Below, in pieces: positions 37,501 to 44,000 of a DNA stretch of 64,000 bases. The position numbers and the translations under genes are program-made. Location of the stretch: the NCBI GenBank assembly GCA_907165275.2, contig OU015654.1, forward strand, positions 9,379,501-9,443,500, in the 5' to 3' direction. Every line of letters begins with the position of its first letter. Position 1 is the stretch's first letter. Origin of the DNA: Zygaena filipendulae. Its lineage: Eukaryota > Arthropoda > Insecta > Lepidoptera > Zygaenidae. Under the pieces are notes generated by a model. That model did no database searches, was not told the origin of the DNA, and saw only the letters and a program-made list of their open reading frames with translations.

Positions 37501-39193
37501 GATTAGTGCGTAGTTATTGATAAGTTACAAGACTTATAAGTCAAGTGTATGTTAAGCTATTTAAATTTGTTTTAAACAAGATTTAACTGCAAGATACTTC
37601 TTTGTTATTTCCCCATACCATGACTTCAGCCACGTTAATTTTTCGTCTACCGATATATTTTTAGGATGCAAATTGGAATGTCCTATTCCATGACTTAAAT
37701 ATACCTAATACCTATAAATTTTGACTTTGACTTAATTTGTAAAATCCCTTTCTTACTACTTAGTGCATGCTTTCTCGCTTGCTTTTTATAACGTAGTAAC
37801 GATGTAGGTATCATATTTTGGGTAGGTACACAGATTTCTTTAAAATTTACCTTACCTCCAAAGATATTTTCCGCAGTTATATAATATTGTTTCGTAATTA
37901 TACCTAATAGCATATTTAATTGTAGTTAACATTCGGTAAATTCGGTAAAAAAAGTAAAAGTACATCCTGATATTTTAGGTAGGTACGTGAGTTGAATTTT
38001 TTTTTGTATTTAAATTTAATTGTATGTAACTATGTATGTAATTCTAAAAATTCCCTAAGTATTAAAAATAAAAAAATACATTTTTTATTAATTGCCTGAT
38101 GTTATTTTCAAGATAAACATTGTGACCCTGACGCGGTCGTGACAAACGCGCTGGAATTCAATACTGATAAAACTTTTAAGAATAAAAAAACCTTACTTTT
38201 ACAAGGATGTTGTGACACTCGTTTTTCGCTTCGCTGTGTTCAGCCATGTGTGTGTACAGCCGGCGGTTTTTACGTAACGTTACTTTTAAATATATTACCA
38301 TCCATTTTCACGTTAAAAAGAACGATGCGCAATTACGTAAATTCGTTCCAGAGCTTATTGCTAATACATTTCATGTAGTCTATTCATAACTTGTTCCATT
38401 TTTGAACTTATTCTCAGGCTAGGATACTTTAAAAAAACTCAAACACGCTTTTAACGCGCGGCTAGCAAAGGCTAGTTGACTAAATGTTAGTTTTTAGTCC
38501 AGATTAATAAAAAAAAAAATGGATACCTACTTATTTTTTTATTATTACGTAATAAGAAATGATGCATTGAGTCTAAATGTCACGTGAAGTCACGATCCAG
38601 TACAGTTCATATGGGTTTATGGCGTCACGACCTATAATACTGGGCCCTTATTCACTATGACCAACAACTTTCTCAAACAACAACTCAAAAACACAAATCC
38701 AAACGCTCCAGATGTCATATTATAAGTCATTAATATTCTGTATGCCATAAATGTAAATTGTAAATGTGATTTTTTGAATTGAAACTCTGAATACAAAAAA
38801 AAAAACAATTTTTAAAGACAGTAACAGTACAGACAGTAAAAAAACATTTTTTTCAGTAGACAACATACGAAGGCGGCCACAGCTATCAGCGGCGCGAGCT
38901 GTGGCCTACTTCGTGGTCAAAGGCGCGCTTTATCGAAGTGTTGGTTCATTTATTTGAAAAACCAAATTTTACATGTCTATTACTGACGGACTAAATAGAA
39001 TTTTGATTTTCGTACTCCGGCAACATGCTTATTTACTTGAGATTTTTTAATGTAAAATTTTGCTCTTTGATACCAGGGTATTACCAGTTTTGGTGATGGA
39101 TGCGGCAAGCGTGGCAAATATGGGATCTACACGCGCACAGTCGGCTACATACCTTGGATGAAGAGTATCATGGCGCAGAACTACTTTGATTGA
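13442..39193 (+). CDS. Secreted TSP1-repeat trypsin-like serine protease (multi-exon gene)
   Basis: Proposed exons: 13442-13547, 14479-14510 (both tentative), 15242-15332, 16381-16513, 17185-17287, 17960-18072, 21399-21520, 21987-22213, 23558-23760, 25156-25312, 34217-34378, 39077-39193. They join in phase to 1566 bases (521 residues plus stop). Order: signal peptide cut near AWA/CDTTC, two TSP1 repeats (W88SRW and W177SPW), a proline-rich linker with C263, a basic run RMRKRMR, activation site R286/IIGG, then an S1 domain with H328, D372 and S466 (GDSGGP). D460 with the later glycines predicts trypsin-like cleavage after Lys/Arg. Cysteines fit the standard S1 disulfides, with C263 placed to tether the heavy chain through GVAC. 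It is inferred to be a secreted zymogen processed by another protease. The substrate is unknown. I cannot name an orthologue. Confidence 0.85.
14479..14510 (+). CDS. TSP1 protease, candidate 32-base micro-exon
   Basis: This segment, bounded by aag and gtaaaa, converts phase 1 to phase 0 and encodes [10 protein letters not shown], linking the signal exon to the exon at 15242 without a stop. The acceptor is weak and the segment short, so other solutions are possible. Confidence 0.25.
14868..14938 (-). repeat. CCGCGG-headed repeat, head only
   Basis: Contains tcccggaattcccgcgggta and gatgaaaccacggggaacag, the head core without a body. Confidence 0.5.
15242..15332 (+). CDS. TSP1 protease exon, acidic linker
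   Basis: Acceptor aaattccag and donor g/gtagat bound 30 codons ([20 protein letters not shown], then [10 protein letters not shown]) plus one base, exactly the phase needed by the TSP1 exon at 16381. Acidic, with no domain recognised. Confidence 0.6.
15603..15770 (-). repeat. Interspersed repeat H, copy 3 (inverted)
   Basis: Inverted copy of the blocks at 2625-2880: cgatctagctagg, aaacgtcgttttatccgtg, tttcaggcagtgaaaaatgag. The open frame across it is incidental. Confidence 0.5.
16381..16513 (+). CDS. TSP1 protease exon, first TSP1 repeat
   Basis: Acceptor gtttctag, donor gag/gtaacc. It encodes the tryptophan motif TTWSRWDEC followed by RKTRRRHC and [10 protein letters not shown], the Trp/Arg layering and cysteine spacing of a TSP1 module. 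It leaves two bases, completed by the exon at 17185. Confidence 0.85.
16553..16779. mobile_element. MITE family C, copy 1, inside an intron
   Basis: Ends ggcctttattcactatgacc and ggtcatagtgaaa are inverted repeats. The interior matches 59903-60132 (cgcgttatgggcaag, acgtttcttatggcacac). The three first and last bases have decayed relative to that copy. Confidence 0.65.
17185..17287 (+). CDS. TSP1 protease, probable end of first TSP1 repeat
   Basis: Required by phase: the preceding exon leaves two bases and the next is in phase 0. Acceptor gtttatag and donor aag/gtgtgt bound 34 codons (begins [14 protein letters not shown], ends HIIHNITK) that supply the next TSP1 cysteine. The sequence is otherwise unremarkable. 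Confidence 0.55.
17485..17670 (-). repeat. CCGCGG-headed repeat, type T6
   Basis: The body starts with tttgtttgtttgtttgcttg and actggaccgattttaaaaat, and ends gggtgaaaccgcggggaaaag. Same body as 34785-35010 and 62713-62925. Confidence 0.65.
17960..18072 (+). CDS. TSP1 protease exon, start of second TSP1 repeat
   Basis: Acceptor aattgtcag, donor ag/gtaaga. It encodes [19 protein letters not shown] and then [18 protein letters not shown], a textbook TSP1 start with the WSPWSSC motif. A longer frame across the same bases (DKHVNW) is out of phase and is discarded. Confidence 0.9.
18852..19672. repeat. Fold-back repeat family A, copy 3, with visible inverted arms
   Basis: An arm around 18900-19008 (aacttcacaaactctacacc) is mirrored at 19133-19225 (ggtgtagagtttgtgaagtt). 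The unit continues to 19672 with the family tail (cgaggcatttcgag-like, cccgggggccactaccgtg). It lies in the intron before exon 21399. Confidence 0.65.
19753..19935 (+). repeat. CCGCGG-headed repeat, type T2
   Basis: Runs from ctagctgtccccctcggttt to catcgcggacaaacaacgtg and acgtgatttata, an almost full-length T2 unit in + orientation. Confidence 0.7.
20977..21172 (+). repeat. CCGCGG-headed repeat, type T1, near full length
   Basis: Starts ctagctatgccccgtggttt and ends aaacatccaaacatccacac plus tttataataaggat. A good reference copy for the T1 body. Confidence 0.75.
21399..21520 (+). CDS. TSP1 protease exon, end of second TSP1 repeat
   Basis: Acceptor gttcgcag, donor cag/gtgata. The split Arg codon is followed by [19 protein letters not shown] and [10 protein letters not shown], completing the six-cysteine pattern, then a basic tail ending KDP. 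Confidence 0.9.
21987..22213 (+). CDS. TSP1 protease exon, proline linker and zymogen activation site
   Basis: Acceptor ttttttgtag, donor aag/gttggt. It encodes a Pro-rich linker with the single tether cysteine (PAPPCGRLG), a polybasic stretch, and the activation sequence [20 protein letters not shown]. Cleavage is therefore expected after Arg, by a trypsin-like activator. The polybasic run could also be a proprotein-convertase site. Confidence 0.95.
23220..24115 (+). repeat. CCGCGG-headed repeats flanking exon 23558
   Basis: A degraded T1 copy lies at 23220-23370 and another at 23880-24115 (ttacggaggtcccgcg, cgaattccgttcagctattc), on either side of the catalytic-His exon. Both are decayed. 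Confidence 0.5.
23558..23760 (+). CDS. TSP1 protease exon with catalytic His and Asp
   Basis: Acceptor tttgcaacag, donor cg/gtttgt. It carries [20 protein letters not shown] (H57 of the chymotrypsin numbering) and NDVAMLR (D102). Spacing between them is normal for an S1 protease. Confidence 0.95.
24950..25110 (-). repeat. CCGCGG-headed repeat, degraded T1
   Basis: Contains attacgctatcacgccttaa and agggtgaaacagcg. Decayed relative to 20977-21172. Confidence 0.45.
25156..25312 (+). CDS. TSP1 protease exon, interdomain part of S1 fold
   Basis: Acceptor aaatacag, donor caa/gtaagc. Encodes [19 protein letters not shown] with the cysteine that pairs with the heavy chain, then [10 protein letters not shown] and RLLHEAQ, the usual S1 stretch before the loop leading to the active-site serine. 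Confidence 0.93.
25480..25760. repeat. Repeat with paired TGACGTCA palindromes
   Basis: Two perfect CRE-like TGACGTCA sites (25566 and 25611) sit in inverted arms cgtgacgtcac and gtgacgtcacg. The surrounding sequence (attacgtaat-like, actgacggactgattagaat) recurs around 38510-39010. Confidence 0.5.
26628..27180. repeat. Degraded copy of long-inverted-repeat element E with a nested MITE
   Basis: aaccgacttcaaaaaacac and ataccgatttgacccgaaac match the arm at 44844, and gggcagacacgagcgggctt matches the centre of that element. The copy is split by the insertion at 26773-27016. Confidence 0.5.
26773..27016. mobile_element. MITE nested in element E
   Basis: 11-bp inverted ends gcttattacac and gtgtaataagc, with mirrored subterminal blocks (caatttaggaaatc and gatttcctaaatcg). 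Non-coding. Confidence 0.55.
27518..27693 (+). repeat. 5' LTR of BEL/Pao element
   Basis: Starts tgttgacgaccaacctc and ends cttcctcttta. Contains tttttataagttc, a possible TATA-like element. Same sequence and length as 33145-33320. Confidence 0.92.
27697..27712 (+). other. Primer binding site
   Basis: tggtgtcagaagt lies four bases after the LTR. TGG plus a tRNA 3'-end complement is the standard position and form for priming minus-strand synthesis. The priming tRNA is not identified. Confidence 0.6.
27722..30667 (+). CDS. BEL/Pao Gag-protease polyprotein, ending before the RT core
   Basis: 981 residues from ATG 27722. Order: a charged, Ser/Arg-rich start; a low-complexity region with repeated QATAC units (about residues 175-260); a Gag-like block with [18 protein letters not shown] (DUF1759 type); zinc-knuckle-like Cys/His clusters ([14 protein letters not shown] and CRRC to HHSLLH); an aspartic protease active site [14 protein letters not shown]; and the start of the RT region ending VTWYLPHL. 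Family members continue from WYLPH into the RT palm, but here the frame shifts and stops after six codons. The truncation comes from an internal deletion and not from a point nonsense. Confidence 0.88.
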   Translation: MPIITRAQSKFLVKSESELTMLASKPTPLESAPFQGSATITDALASAPPRTSHEEHVGSPHSHHSRHHDTSATSSVSSTATIKARQLAAKAEHARRLAEIDRRTAERERAVADIELQAELAAIEMSSSRSSKAHEVQDWLVDTTQSKYGATKPFSFCRDDAPYIPTTQENKPQATACVQSQATACPSQQATAYALLQDPQATACAPPHATACALPHAISGTPPQHTAYALPPLAATTASPQSQVPNCVLPSSRTQATAQPLYLPTHIPSVNCNNNVNKTNNLGTQDSFITLANVIADLGKKKFKVCDIPKFDGRAVDWLPFKKAFEQSSSSFTAAENISRLSAALQGLAKEAVAMLLVSADDPNQVMLALENRFAQPEFIVLQQLSLVRALPKLGTYEITRELNIFACRIRNCVEVIRLLKKPEYLASPELANTIIGKLTPLLRSRWSDFAETRTECGKFKLEILADFLEKEANLQVKFGFIPTESTQFVKSQPGVFLKSPNKVYAINSSIQQKGTTKPTSMCKFCQAGVHEVNNCEKFALLDIDSRWQWVLDNKVCRRCLKRGSHQYRTCNKKCDVDGCTYNRRHHSLLHRSPSEITAHADVQSDNLITPDSEVQPVSQYNNDKTKITPISQVQSVSQYSNVKTQPYSILDPEPQHKVKQSATIAHSASPSRSASMKPHLKVIAVTITGPEGSVDTYALLDDGSSTTLLDQSVADLVGAKGTKGTLHINCIGGLNKEMDTNFINIKIKGRHSADTYEIRARAIHNLCISSQSICQNIIKDYDYLNDLADVLSYDEAKPMILIGADNWHLLIPQAIRIGFKSQPAAVLTALGWVLFGFISHTQPVEFVNHISVDNTDSSLDVVIKEYYKLDSIGIIKKDFRSSDDQRALDILEKTTERLPSGRFQTGLLWRDNIQFVPKSRELALSRFASLERKFAKDKSYADSYKQNIKTTIDKGYAELCSEPPSGTVTWYLPHLKRLCH
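30658..33117 (+). CDS. BEL/Pao Pol C-terminal part: connection, RNase H, integrase
   Basis: The open frame starts inside what should be Pol (LSLIPSDL); the codon given as its start is TTG, so it is not an independent gene. It contains the Pao peptidase_A17/connection region ([21 protein letters not shown]), an RNase H segment ([17 protein letters not shown]), an H2C2 zinc region ([13 protein letters not shown] to [10 protein letters not shown]), an integrase core with DYFGPV and [10 protein letters not shown] followed by a Glu-containing WERLVRSIK block, and the C-terminal domain. No YxDD polymerase motif exists anywhere. It could only be expressed if translation changed frame at the junction. 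Confidence 0.88.
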   Translation: MSLIPSDLHAIDATEVGLGPTTSSTSSQNIWVLGLTWNVADDSLSFVKSLPKLPVNFTKRTVLSLLMSIYDPVGFMTPIIIKGRILFQTTWKLGIDWDQVLSETLIIKWTTWYQQIEKLVNISIPRCYFKANEPIKEIQLHLFADASQFAYACVGYWRFTLSDNSVKLSLIGGKARLAPLKPVSIPRLELQAALIAARYATYITDAHRRKPNKVFFWSDSLTVLKWLRSDPCTFKAFVAFRVGEISEISNTRNWRYVPTALNVADDATRDIHEFTRSSRWFTGPSFLLLPQLEWPCEPTSHDISLVPEELKRNSELVGLLVEKQPLPSPVVAHPEYFSSWIRLLRATGRLHLCANTFLSFIRPNSLLPHLLRCERNLPLLSVDILNLAERHLFWKIQLDSFADEILCVKAARPVSNESRLKNVSLLYGEDQLLKLSGRTGASSDVESHPIVLDGKHYITKLLIYHYHVNFGHANNELVVNELRQRFFILSLRPTVRQVSQRCQFCRNRKSKPLSPPVGDLPDARMSHHERPFTYVGLDYFGPVKVTIGRRTEKRWVALFTCMTVRAVHLEIVANLSSDSAIMALRRFIARRGCPTRIYSDNGTSFIGAAKLLSELYVYTSNKKIDWRFIPPSAPFMGGCWERLVRSIKASILITLKERAPKEEVLNTLLLEAEAIVNSRPLTYVSTDMDSDHAITPFSFLIGTSSFDNFALKEFSDNDLDRRANWRKAQRLADHLWQRFVKEYLPTLVPRRTVSPQEPLKIGDLVLIADGTLPRGCWPRGKIVAVYPGRDKIVRVVDVATKGGVLRRPVKKLAVLVVSD
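33145..33320 (+). repeat. 3' LTR of BEL/Pao element
   Basis: Base-for-base copy of the 5' LTR as far as I can read. Preceded by a short G-rich stretch (gtccggggcca) as the polypurine-tract position and followed by the gcctt duplication. Confidence 0.92.
33365..33460 (-). repeat. CCGCGG-repeat body fragment, type T3
   Basis: Has the T3 body (actgaaccggttttcatgcg, caccaatagatagag) without the CCGCGG core, so it is truncated. Confidence 0.45.
34217..34378 (+). CDS. TSP1 protease exon with active-site serine
   Basis: Acceptor ttacttcgtag, donor cag/gtaaag, both phase 0. Encodes [20 protein letters not shown] and then [20 protein letters not shown], with D189 (DSC) and S195 (GDSGGP). A later AG at 34230 would shorten the loop below the family norm, so 34217 is preferred. 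Confidence 0.93.
34441..34490. repeat. (GAAA)n simple repeat
   Basis: An imperfect purine tract of gaaa units in an intron. Confidence 0.8.
34785..35010 (+). repeat. CCGCGG-headed repeat, type T6
   Basis: Runs from tgttcccgcggtttcactcg to acaaacaaaaaaaacattaa and ctttcctctttataatatta. Same body as 17485-17670. Confidence 0.65.
35735..36410 (-). repeat. Three CCGCGG-headed repeats, type T1
   Basis: Copies lie at about 35735-35870, 35875-36075 and 36260-36410. The middle one is near full length (tggatgtttgttactcaatc to accgcggggcacagctag); the others are decayed. Confidence 0.65.
36598..36735 (+). repeat. 5'-truncated SINE, relative of 13037-13302
   Basis: Keeps the end of the tRNA-like head (tcgatacccggtggg) and the body (gatgaacacagggttctac, tattatctatagtataat). 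The A box and most of the B box are lost. Confidence 0.6.
37230..37440 (+). repeat. CCGCGG-headed repeat, type T4
   Basis: Head gccgtcccgcgcggattcac, body with ggtctctacgatcagcggtt and gcgttgatccgtcagtgtgc. Same body as 7195-7412 (inverted) and 42407-42665. Confidence 0.65.
38510..39010. repeat. Second copy of the TGACGTCA-type repeat, split by MITE family C
   Basis: attacgtaat, gtcacgtgaagtcacg and actgacggactaaatagaat match 25480-25760. The element is interrupted at 38642 by a family C MITE end (gggcccttattcactatgac) whose right terminus is not visible. A 45-base hairpin (38868-38913) with arms ggccacagct and agctgtggcc lies beyond. Confidence 0.45.
39077..39193 (+). CDS. TSP1 protease last exon
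   Basis: Acceptor tttgataccag; stop TGA at 39191. Encodes [20 protein letters not shown] and ends [12 protein letters not shown]. The glycines of the S1 pocket and the last disulfide cysteine (DGC) are present, and the final amphipathic helix is of normal length. Confidence 0.93.
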   Translation, partial: GITSFGDGCGKRGKYGIYTRTVGYIPWMKSIMAQNYFD

Positions 39194-40036
39194 TCATAAT
39201 AGTTGTAATAATATAAGTGGTATCTACATATTATTTATTTAACAACCGAACACATTTTAACGTTATTAGTGTGGCAACGTTGTTGGCGTCTATAAAACGT
39301 GATTAAGTTATAAAGAATCTCTCTACTAAAATTTCTCCGCTTTACACTTAATAGAAATTGAGAAATGCAAATTTTAGTCTATCCATGACATACCTATATG
39401 TCGCAGGAAAATGATGAAATCGGAGATTTAATAAAATCCCTAAGCTAGATTATCAGAAATAATAACTCTGTAGGATGATATTATTCTCTATTGCGTCTTC
39501 TGACTGACAAAAATTAATGATATGACAAAACACTGATTATAAGTATATGTAGGTACTTTTACATTGTTTCACAAGACAACACATACTGTAGTATAGAGTA
39601 ATAGTAGGCAATATAATTATAGTAGACACTATTATGTTCTAAGTACCTATCTAACGGAAATATAATAGACCAAGACATTAAAAGAGAATAGACCGACAAT
39701 ACGCTGCGCCGCTAAGCTTTCTCCTTGAACCACGTAGTGGTCAAATGACCTCATGCTAACAAAATGCCGTAAAGCGTTCAGTTGACATTTGGATGCGTGC
39801 AATTACGTGAGACAAAAAATACCGAATTATTCCGTTCTATGGTGTAAAAATCGAACATTGATTAAAACCAAAACACACAGTAGCATTACGTATCACTGGT
39901 GAGCATAATTAACTTAATAAACTTGATAATTATAAATATTAAAACCTAAACTAGAAAAACAGTAGTGCAGAGACACATGACTGAGCAATTTTATCGATAG
40001 TATCTATCGAGCACCAACGATTCGAATAGCTTATAT

Positions 40037-40690
40037 ATGGGGGCACGGTAGTACCCCCGCCAAGACGAGCCAAGCGAAGCGGGAGCACTACCTATCTTTT
40101 CTCGAAGTGCTTCGTCGTTTTTTTGAACCCTTATAACTTGAGTTTGGATTATAGTTATACCAGATAAACGAATTCTCGAGATATGTTGTCAATAGCGGAC
40201 TTATTAAACATATAAAGTTTTTTGCATAGCTCTCATACTTTAGATTTTATTGGTATCTAAAAAACCCTGATTTCGTCACTAACTCACTGATGATCATCAA
40301 AATTTTTAGGGTATTTCCTAATGTCTTAGAAAGCTGAAATTTGGTATGTAAGCTAATACTAGTACACAAACAACAAAAAAATTATAAAACTTGTGTCTTT
40401 CATCCCCCAAACCCTTAAACTAGGGGATGGAAGTTTGTATGAGAATTCCGCAATCTCGACTTACAAAAAGAAATGAAATCCCACCCAAAACATTTTCATG
40501 TAAAATGATGCCAAGATGAGACCATATGACGGGCACTGTCAAAAAGTTATCAGATGTCACTCATGTAGAGCCAAGCTTATAACTCTACACACCCTAACTA
40601 TACAAGGCCTAACTTCTCGAACTCTACACCTTAGTCAGAATATGTGGATTGGCCGTTTCGTTACTACAAGAACTATTATATAACAGAAAA
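40037..40690 (-). repeat. Fold-back repeat family A, copy 4
   Basis: Inverted relative to 11338-11840. Ends gggggcacggtagtacccc and contains cgaagtgcttcgtcgttttt, ctgatgatcatcaaaatttt and aactctacacaccctaacta. Lies between the stops of the two convergent protease-family genes. Confidence 0.65.
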
Positions 40691-40920
40691 GTAATTAATG
40701 TTCTACGTCTCGGATCCATATGTCATGACGGGTAGGACGCACTGATTGTACACCCTACTCTTCAGACACTGAGACACAGAACATACCTAGGTTCCATTAA
40801 TATATAATATACGACAGATATATACATATTCGTTTTAGCCCTATAGTATTTGAAAAAAAAAAGTACTGAATAATTGAGAGAAAAAAACGCACATTTTATC
40901 GATAAAAACATCATCCATTG

Positions 40921-41043
40921 TTATATTTGCAAAGAAAAACTATCCGTTCTGTCAGACTCGCTAGCGGTTTCTTGTATCCAAGGTAAATGCCGCCAGATTC
41001 CAGTGTATTCTGCTGACTGAGCGCCCCAAGAGCGACGTTCTTC
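40921..41043 (-). CDS. Protease homologue last exon
   Basis: Acceptor ccatttccag, phase 0. Encodes EERRSWGAQSAEYTGIWRHL and PWIQE and ends with TAA. This is the S1 C-terminal strand and helix; the usual trypsin pocket glycines are not recognisable. Confidence 0.8.
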   Translation of the reverse strand, partial: EERRSWGAQSAEYTGIWRHLPWIQETASESDRTDSFSLQI

Positions 41044-44000
41044 CTGGAAATGGAATTTATCGAATATTCTACGGCAACACTTTGGTTTAGACACACTTTA
41101 TGTGCGCTAAGTAGGTTTTTTTTTTATGTCATAGGGGGCAAACGGGCAAGTGGTCCACCTGATGGTAAGTGATTACCGCCGCCCATAGACATCTGCAATA
41201 CCAGAAGGCATGCAGGTGCGTTGCCGACCTGGAATGGGGATGGTATTTCTAGAACTATGGAATTAAAGTTTATGGTCTTGAAATTATATAAAACTCAGTT
41301 TAAGCTAAATATGGGATCCAACAGTTTTACCCTACTATGACAAATATGTTTGAGGGACCACTAAATGAATTTATTATCACTAATGCTCTGAAAACATGTC
41401 GTATGTGATATGTCTTACATCTTTGGGGCTGTAAGTAAAGAAAATCAAACAAGACTCTCTTACATTGAGAAGAATGAAGGCAAATTCTGCTCTAGCAAAA
41501 CACAAAATCGCATAACTCTCACCTCGATAAATGTCTCTCCTCATCAGTCTATAATATGTACGATACGAGCATATAGGTACTTGCATTAAGCTTGTAACGA
41601 GGCGGCAGCATTGCATCTCATGATAATATTATGTTGCCTCATTTTTATTACCTACGTCTTTATTTAAAATAAAAAATTATCTTATTCCATTTTGGTAATC
41701 CTTTTTAACCGACTTCCAAAAAAGGAGGTTCTCAGTTCGACTGTATGTTTTTTTTTTAAATTCAAATCGTGTAATTTCTTATTTGTCAACAATTTCATTC
41801 CATTTCTAGATTTATGAGTGATAGATCAAAATTACTGCTATTTTATTTTCGTTGTTATCTAAAAAATAAACGACTATTTCTCTTTCAACATTTGATTTAT
41901 TCAATAACCAGCTAACTGAAGGTTATAGAACCCCTCCCATACCCTAACCTGACAGGCTAATCGCCCGTCGCAACTATCCCAAGCAGCAAAAGTTAGTTGT
42001 ATAGAAGATCATAGAAAGTTTTGCAAACACTAATCGGTGGTGAAATAAAAGGCCTAAGAAGGTAGCACTTATACAAAGAAAGTGGCTAAATTATATCTTC
42101 ATTCAGTGCTAACCAATTGTCGCGGTGTCGGGCATGACAATTTTGGCCTATTATCTACCTACTTTTGATATAACAATAACGCAATCTTTATTTGATAACA
42201 TACAAGCCATCGAGACGCTACTAAAATAGCTTTTTGTACTGTAAAAGAGATGAAAAGATGTTTCTATTACCTTGCTAATATTCATCATTCATTCATTTTA
42301 CCTTTTTGTAATAGGAAGTTGTTTTATTTTCTTATTAGAGATGAAAAGTCAAATGTTCAACTCGGGTTTTAGTTATCATTTAAACCCTTGAACTACATAC
42401 GTACACAAGCTGTCCCACGCGATCTCTCCCGCGATAATTTCGGAGTTCCCGCGGAATTGTTTCATACAAACTTTGCCCGCCTTTTTCACCGACTTGTGGG
42501 TAGAATTTCCAGAAATCCTTTTTTTTTCAGATGCCTACGGCATACATAAAGAACACTTCCTCCAAGTTTCAGGTCTCTAGGATTAGCGGTTTAGACTGTG
42601 CGCTTATCCGTCAGTCAGTCATTAGTCAGTCATTCAGGACAAAGCATTTTATATGTATAGATATAGGTAAGTAAGTACGCTCGTTCGCTCGCTTGCTCGC
42701 TTCCGAATATTTCGGGTGTAATAAAATTGATTAACTCTCTCGTATAATCTATTTACATACCTGTAAATAAACTGCTATCAATTTTCCACCCGATAAGAGC
42801 AAACCTCCATGTATGGGATCACTTTGTTCTCCTAAATATGGTGGAAGAGCTAAACAATACACGTTTTTGGTGTTATTTTCTTCTTCCGATTGTTTCAATC
42901 TCCTGAAAAAAATTTACATCATTATACTATTATGTAAACACTTTTATTATTCAGGTTTTTGAAATGTCTTTTAAGGATTCATCCTACCCATAACCGAAAC
43001 TTCCAGGACAGGAATCAGAATATGCAACAGCTTTATAGGCCATTAAGGGCCACTTCGGGGATTCCCGAATCATACTCGTTCCATATCTAAAAGATAAAAT
43101 GAAAAATATATTACTGTACCAAAGTATTTTTATGGAGAACGGAAAAAATGCAATAATACCTATCAACTCCCCATCCGACAGCTGTCACCGTGGAGCCATA
43201 TCGGTCAGTGAGAAATTGATGGGACATCAGCGAGATCGAACTCCAGCCTGAACAAGCTGATGACATAGATGTCACCACTTGGATCAACCCTGTAATAATT
43301 AGACATAGACATAGACAATATTTATTTAGGAAGAGCAACACAGCACACAGAACATTGATATAAAAACCATTGATTGTTACTTTATAAGGCACTATTGATA
43401 TACATAATAATAGATAAATAACGCTTTGAGCATTGCTGTTTGAAATCATTCATCCCATCCCATTGCAAATTAAGCAGAGTTTATACCAGTAGGGCAATTA
43501 TGTAACTTTTGTTGCTATAATTTTTCGATTTGAGTCGGAAATATAGCGGTTTTATGATTAATTAATTGATCATGTTTAGACAGCTTCAACTTTTGAAGTA
43601 TCTTAAATCTTTGTTTTGGTTGATTGCTAGTTGCTAGATATTGCAGGTGTCAAAACGTGCATATTGTAATCGCAAAACCGCGATGTTTTTGATTGCAACC
43701 GATTTTGCGATTACAATATGCACGTTTTGGTAACTAAAACATCTAGTAATTAACCAAAATAAACATACCTACTTTAAAAGTTGCAGCTGCCTAAATATGA
43801 CTAATTGATCACAAAATCGCTATTTTTCTAATCGAAACTGAAATATGATAGCAACAAAAGTTACATATTTGCTCTGCGGCTATACATATTATGTATAGGT
43901 GCATATAGCTGGTATAAACTCTGCTTAATGACAACTACAAATGAAATAATACTTATATACTTTATTTTTTTAACCGACTTCCAAAAAGGAGGAGGTTCTA

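Noticed and set aside
43160..43289. Alternative frame DPSGDIYVISLFRLEFDLAD in the protease homologue
   Set aside because: It looks S1-like but needs a phase-2 donor upstream and ends in a stop before the GWG turn. The other frame gives NIGLIQV across the junction and a complete protein.
43111..43449. 112-residue - strand frame as a small gene
   Set aside because: Only 43289-43160 is coding; the rest is flanking intron read through both splice sites.
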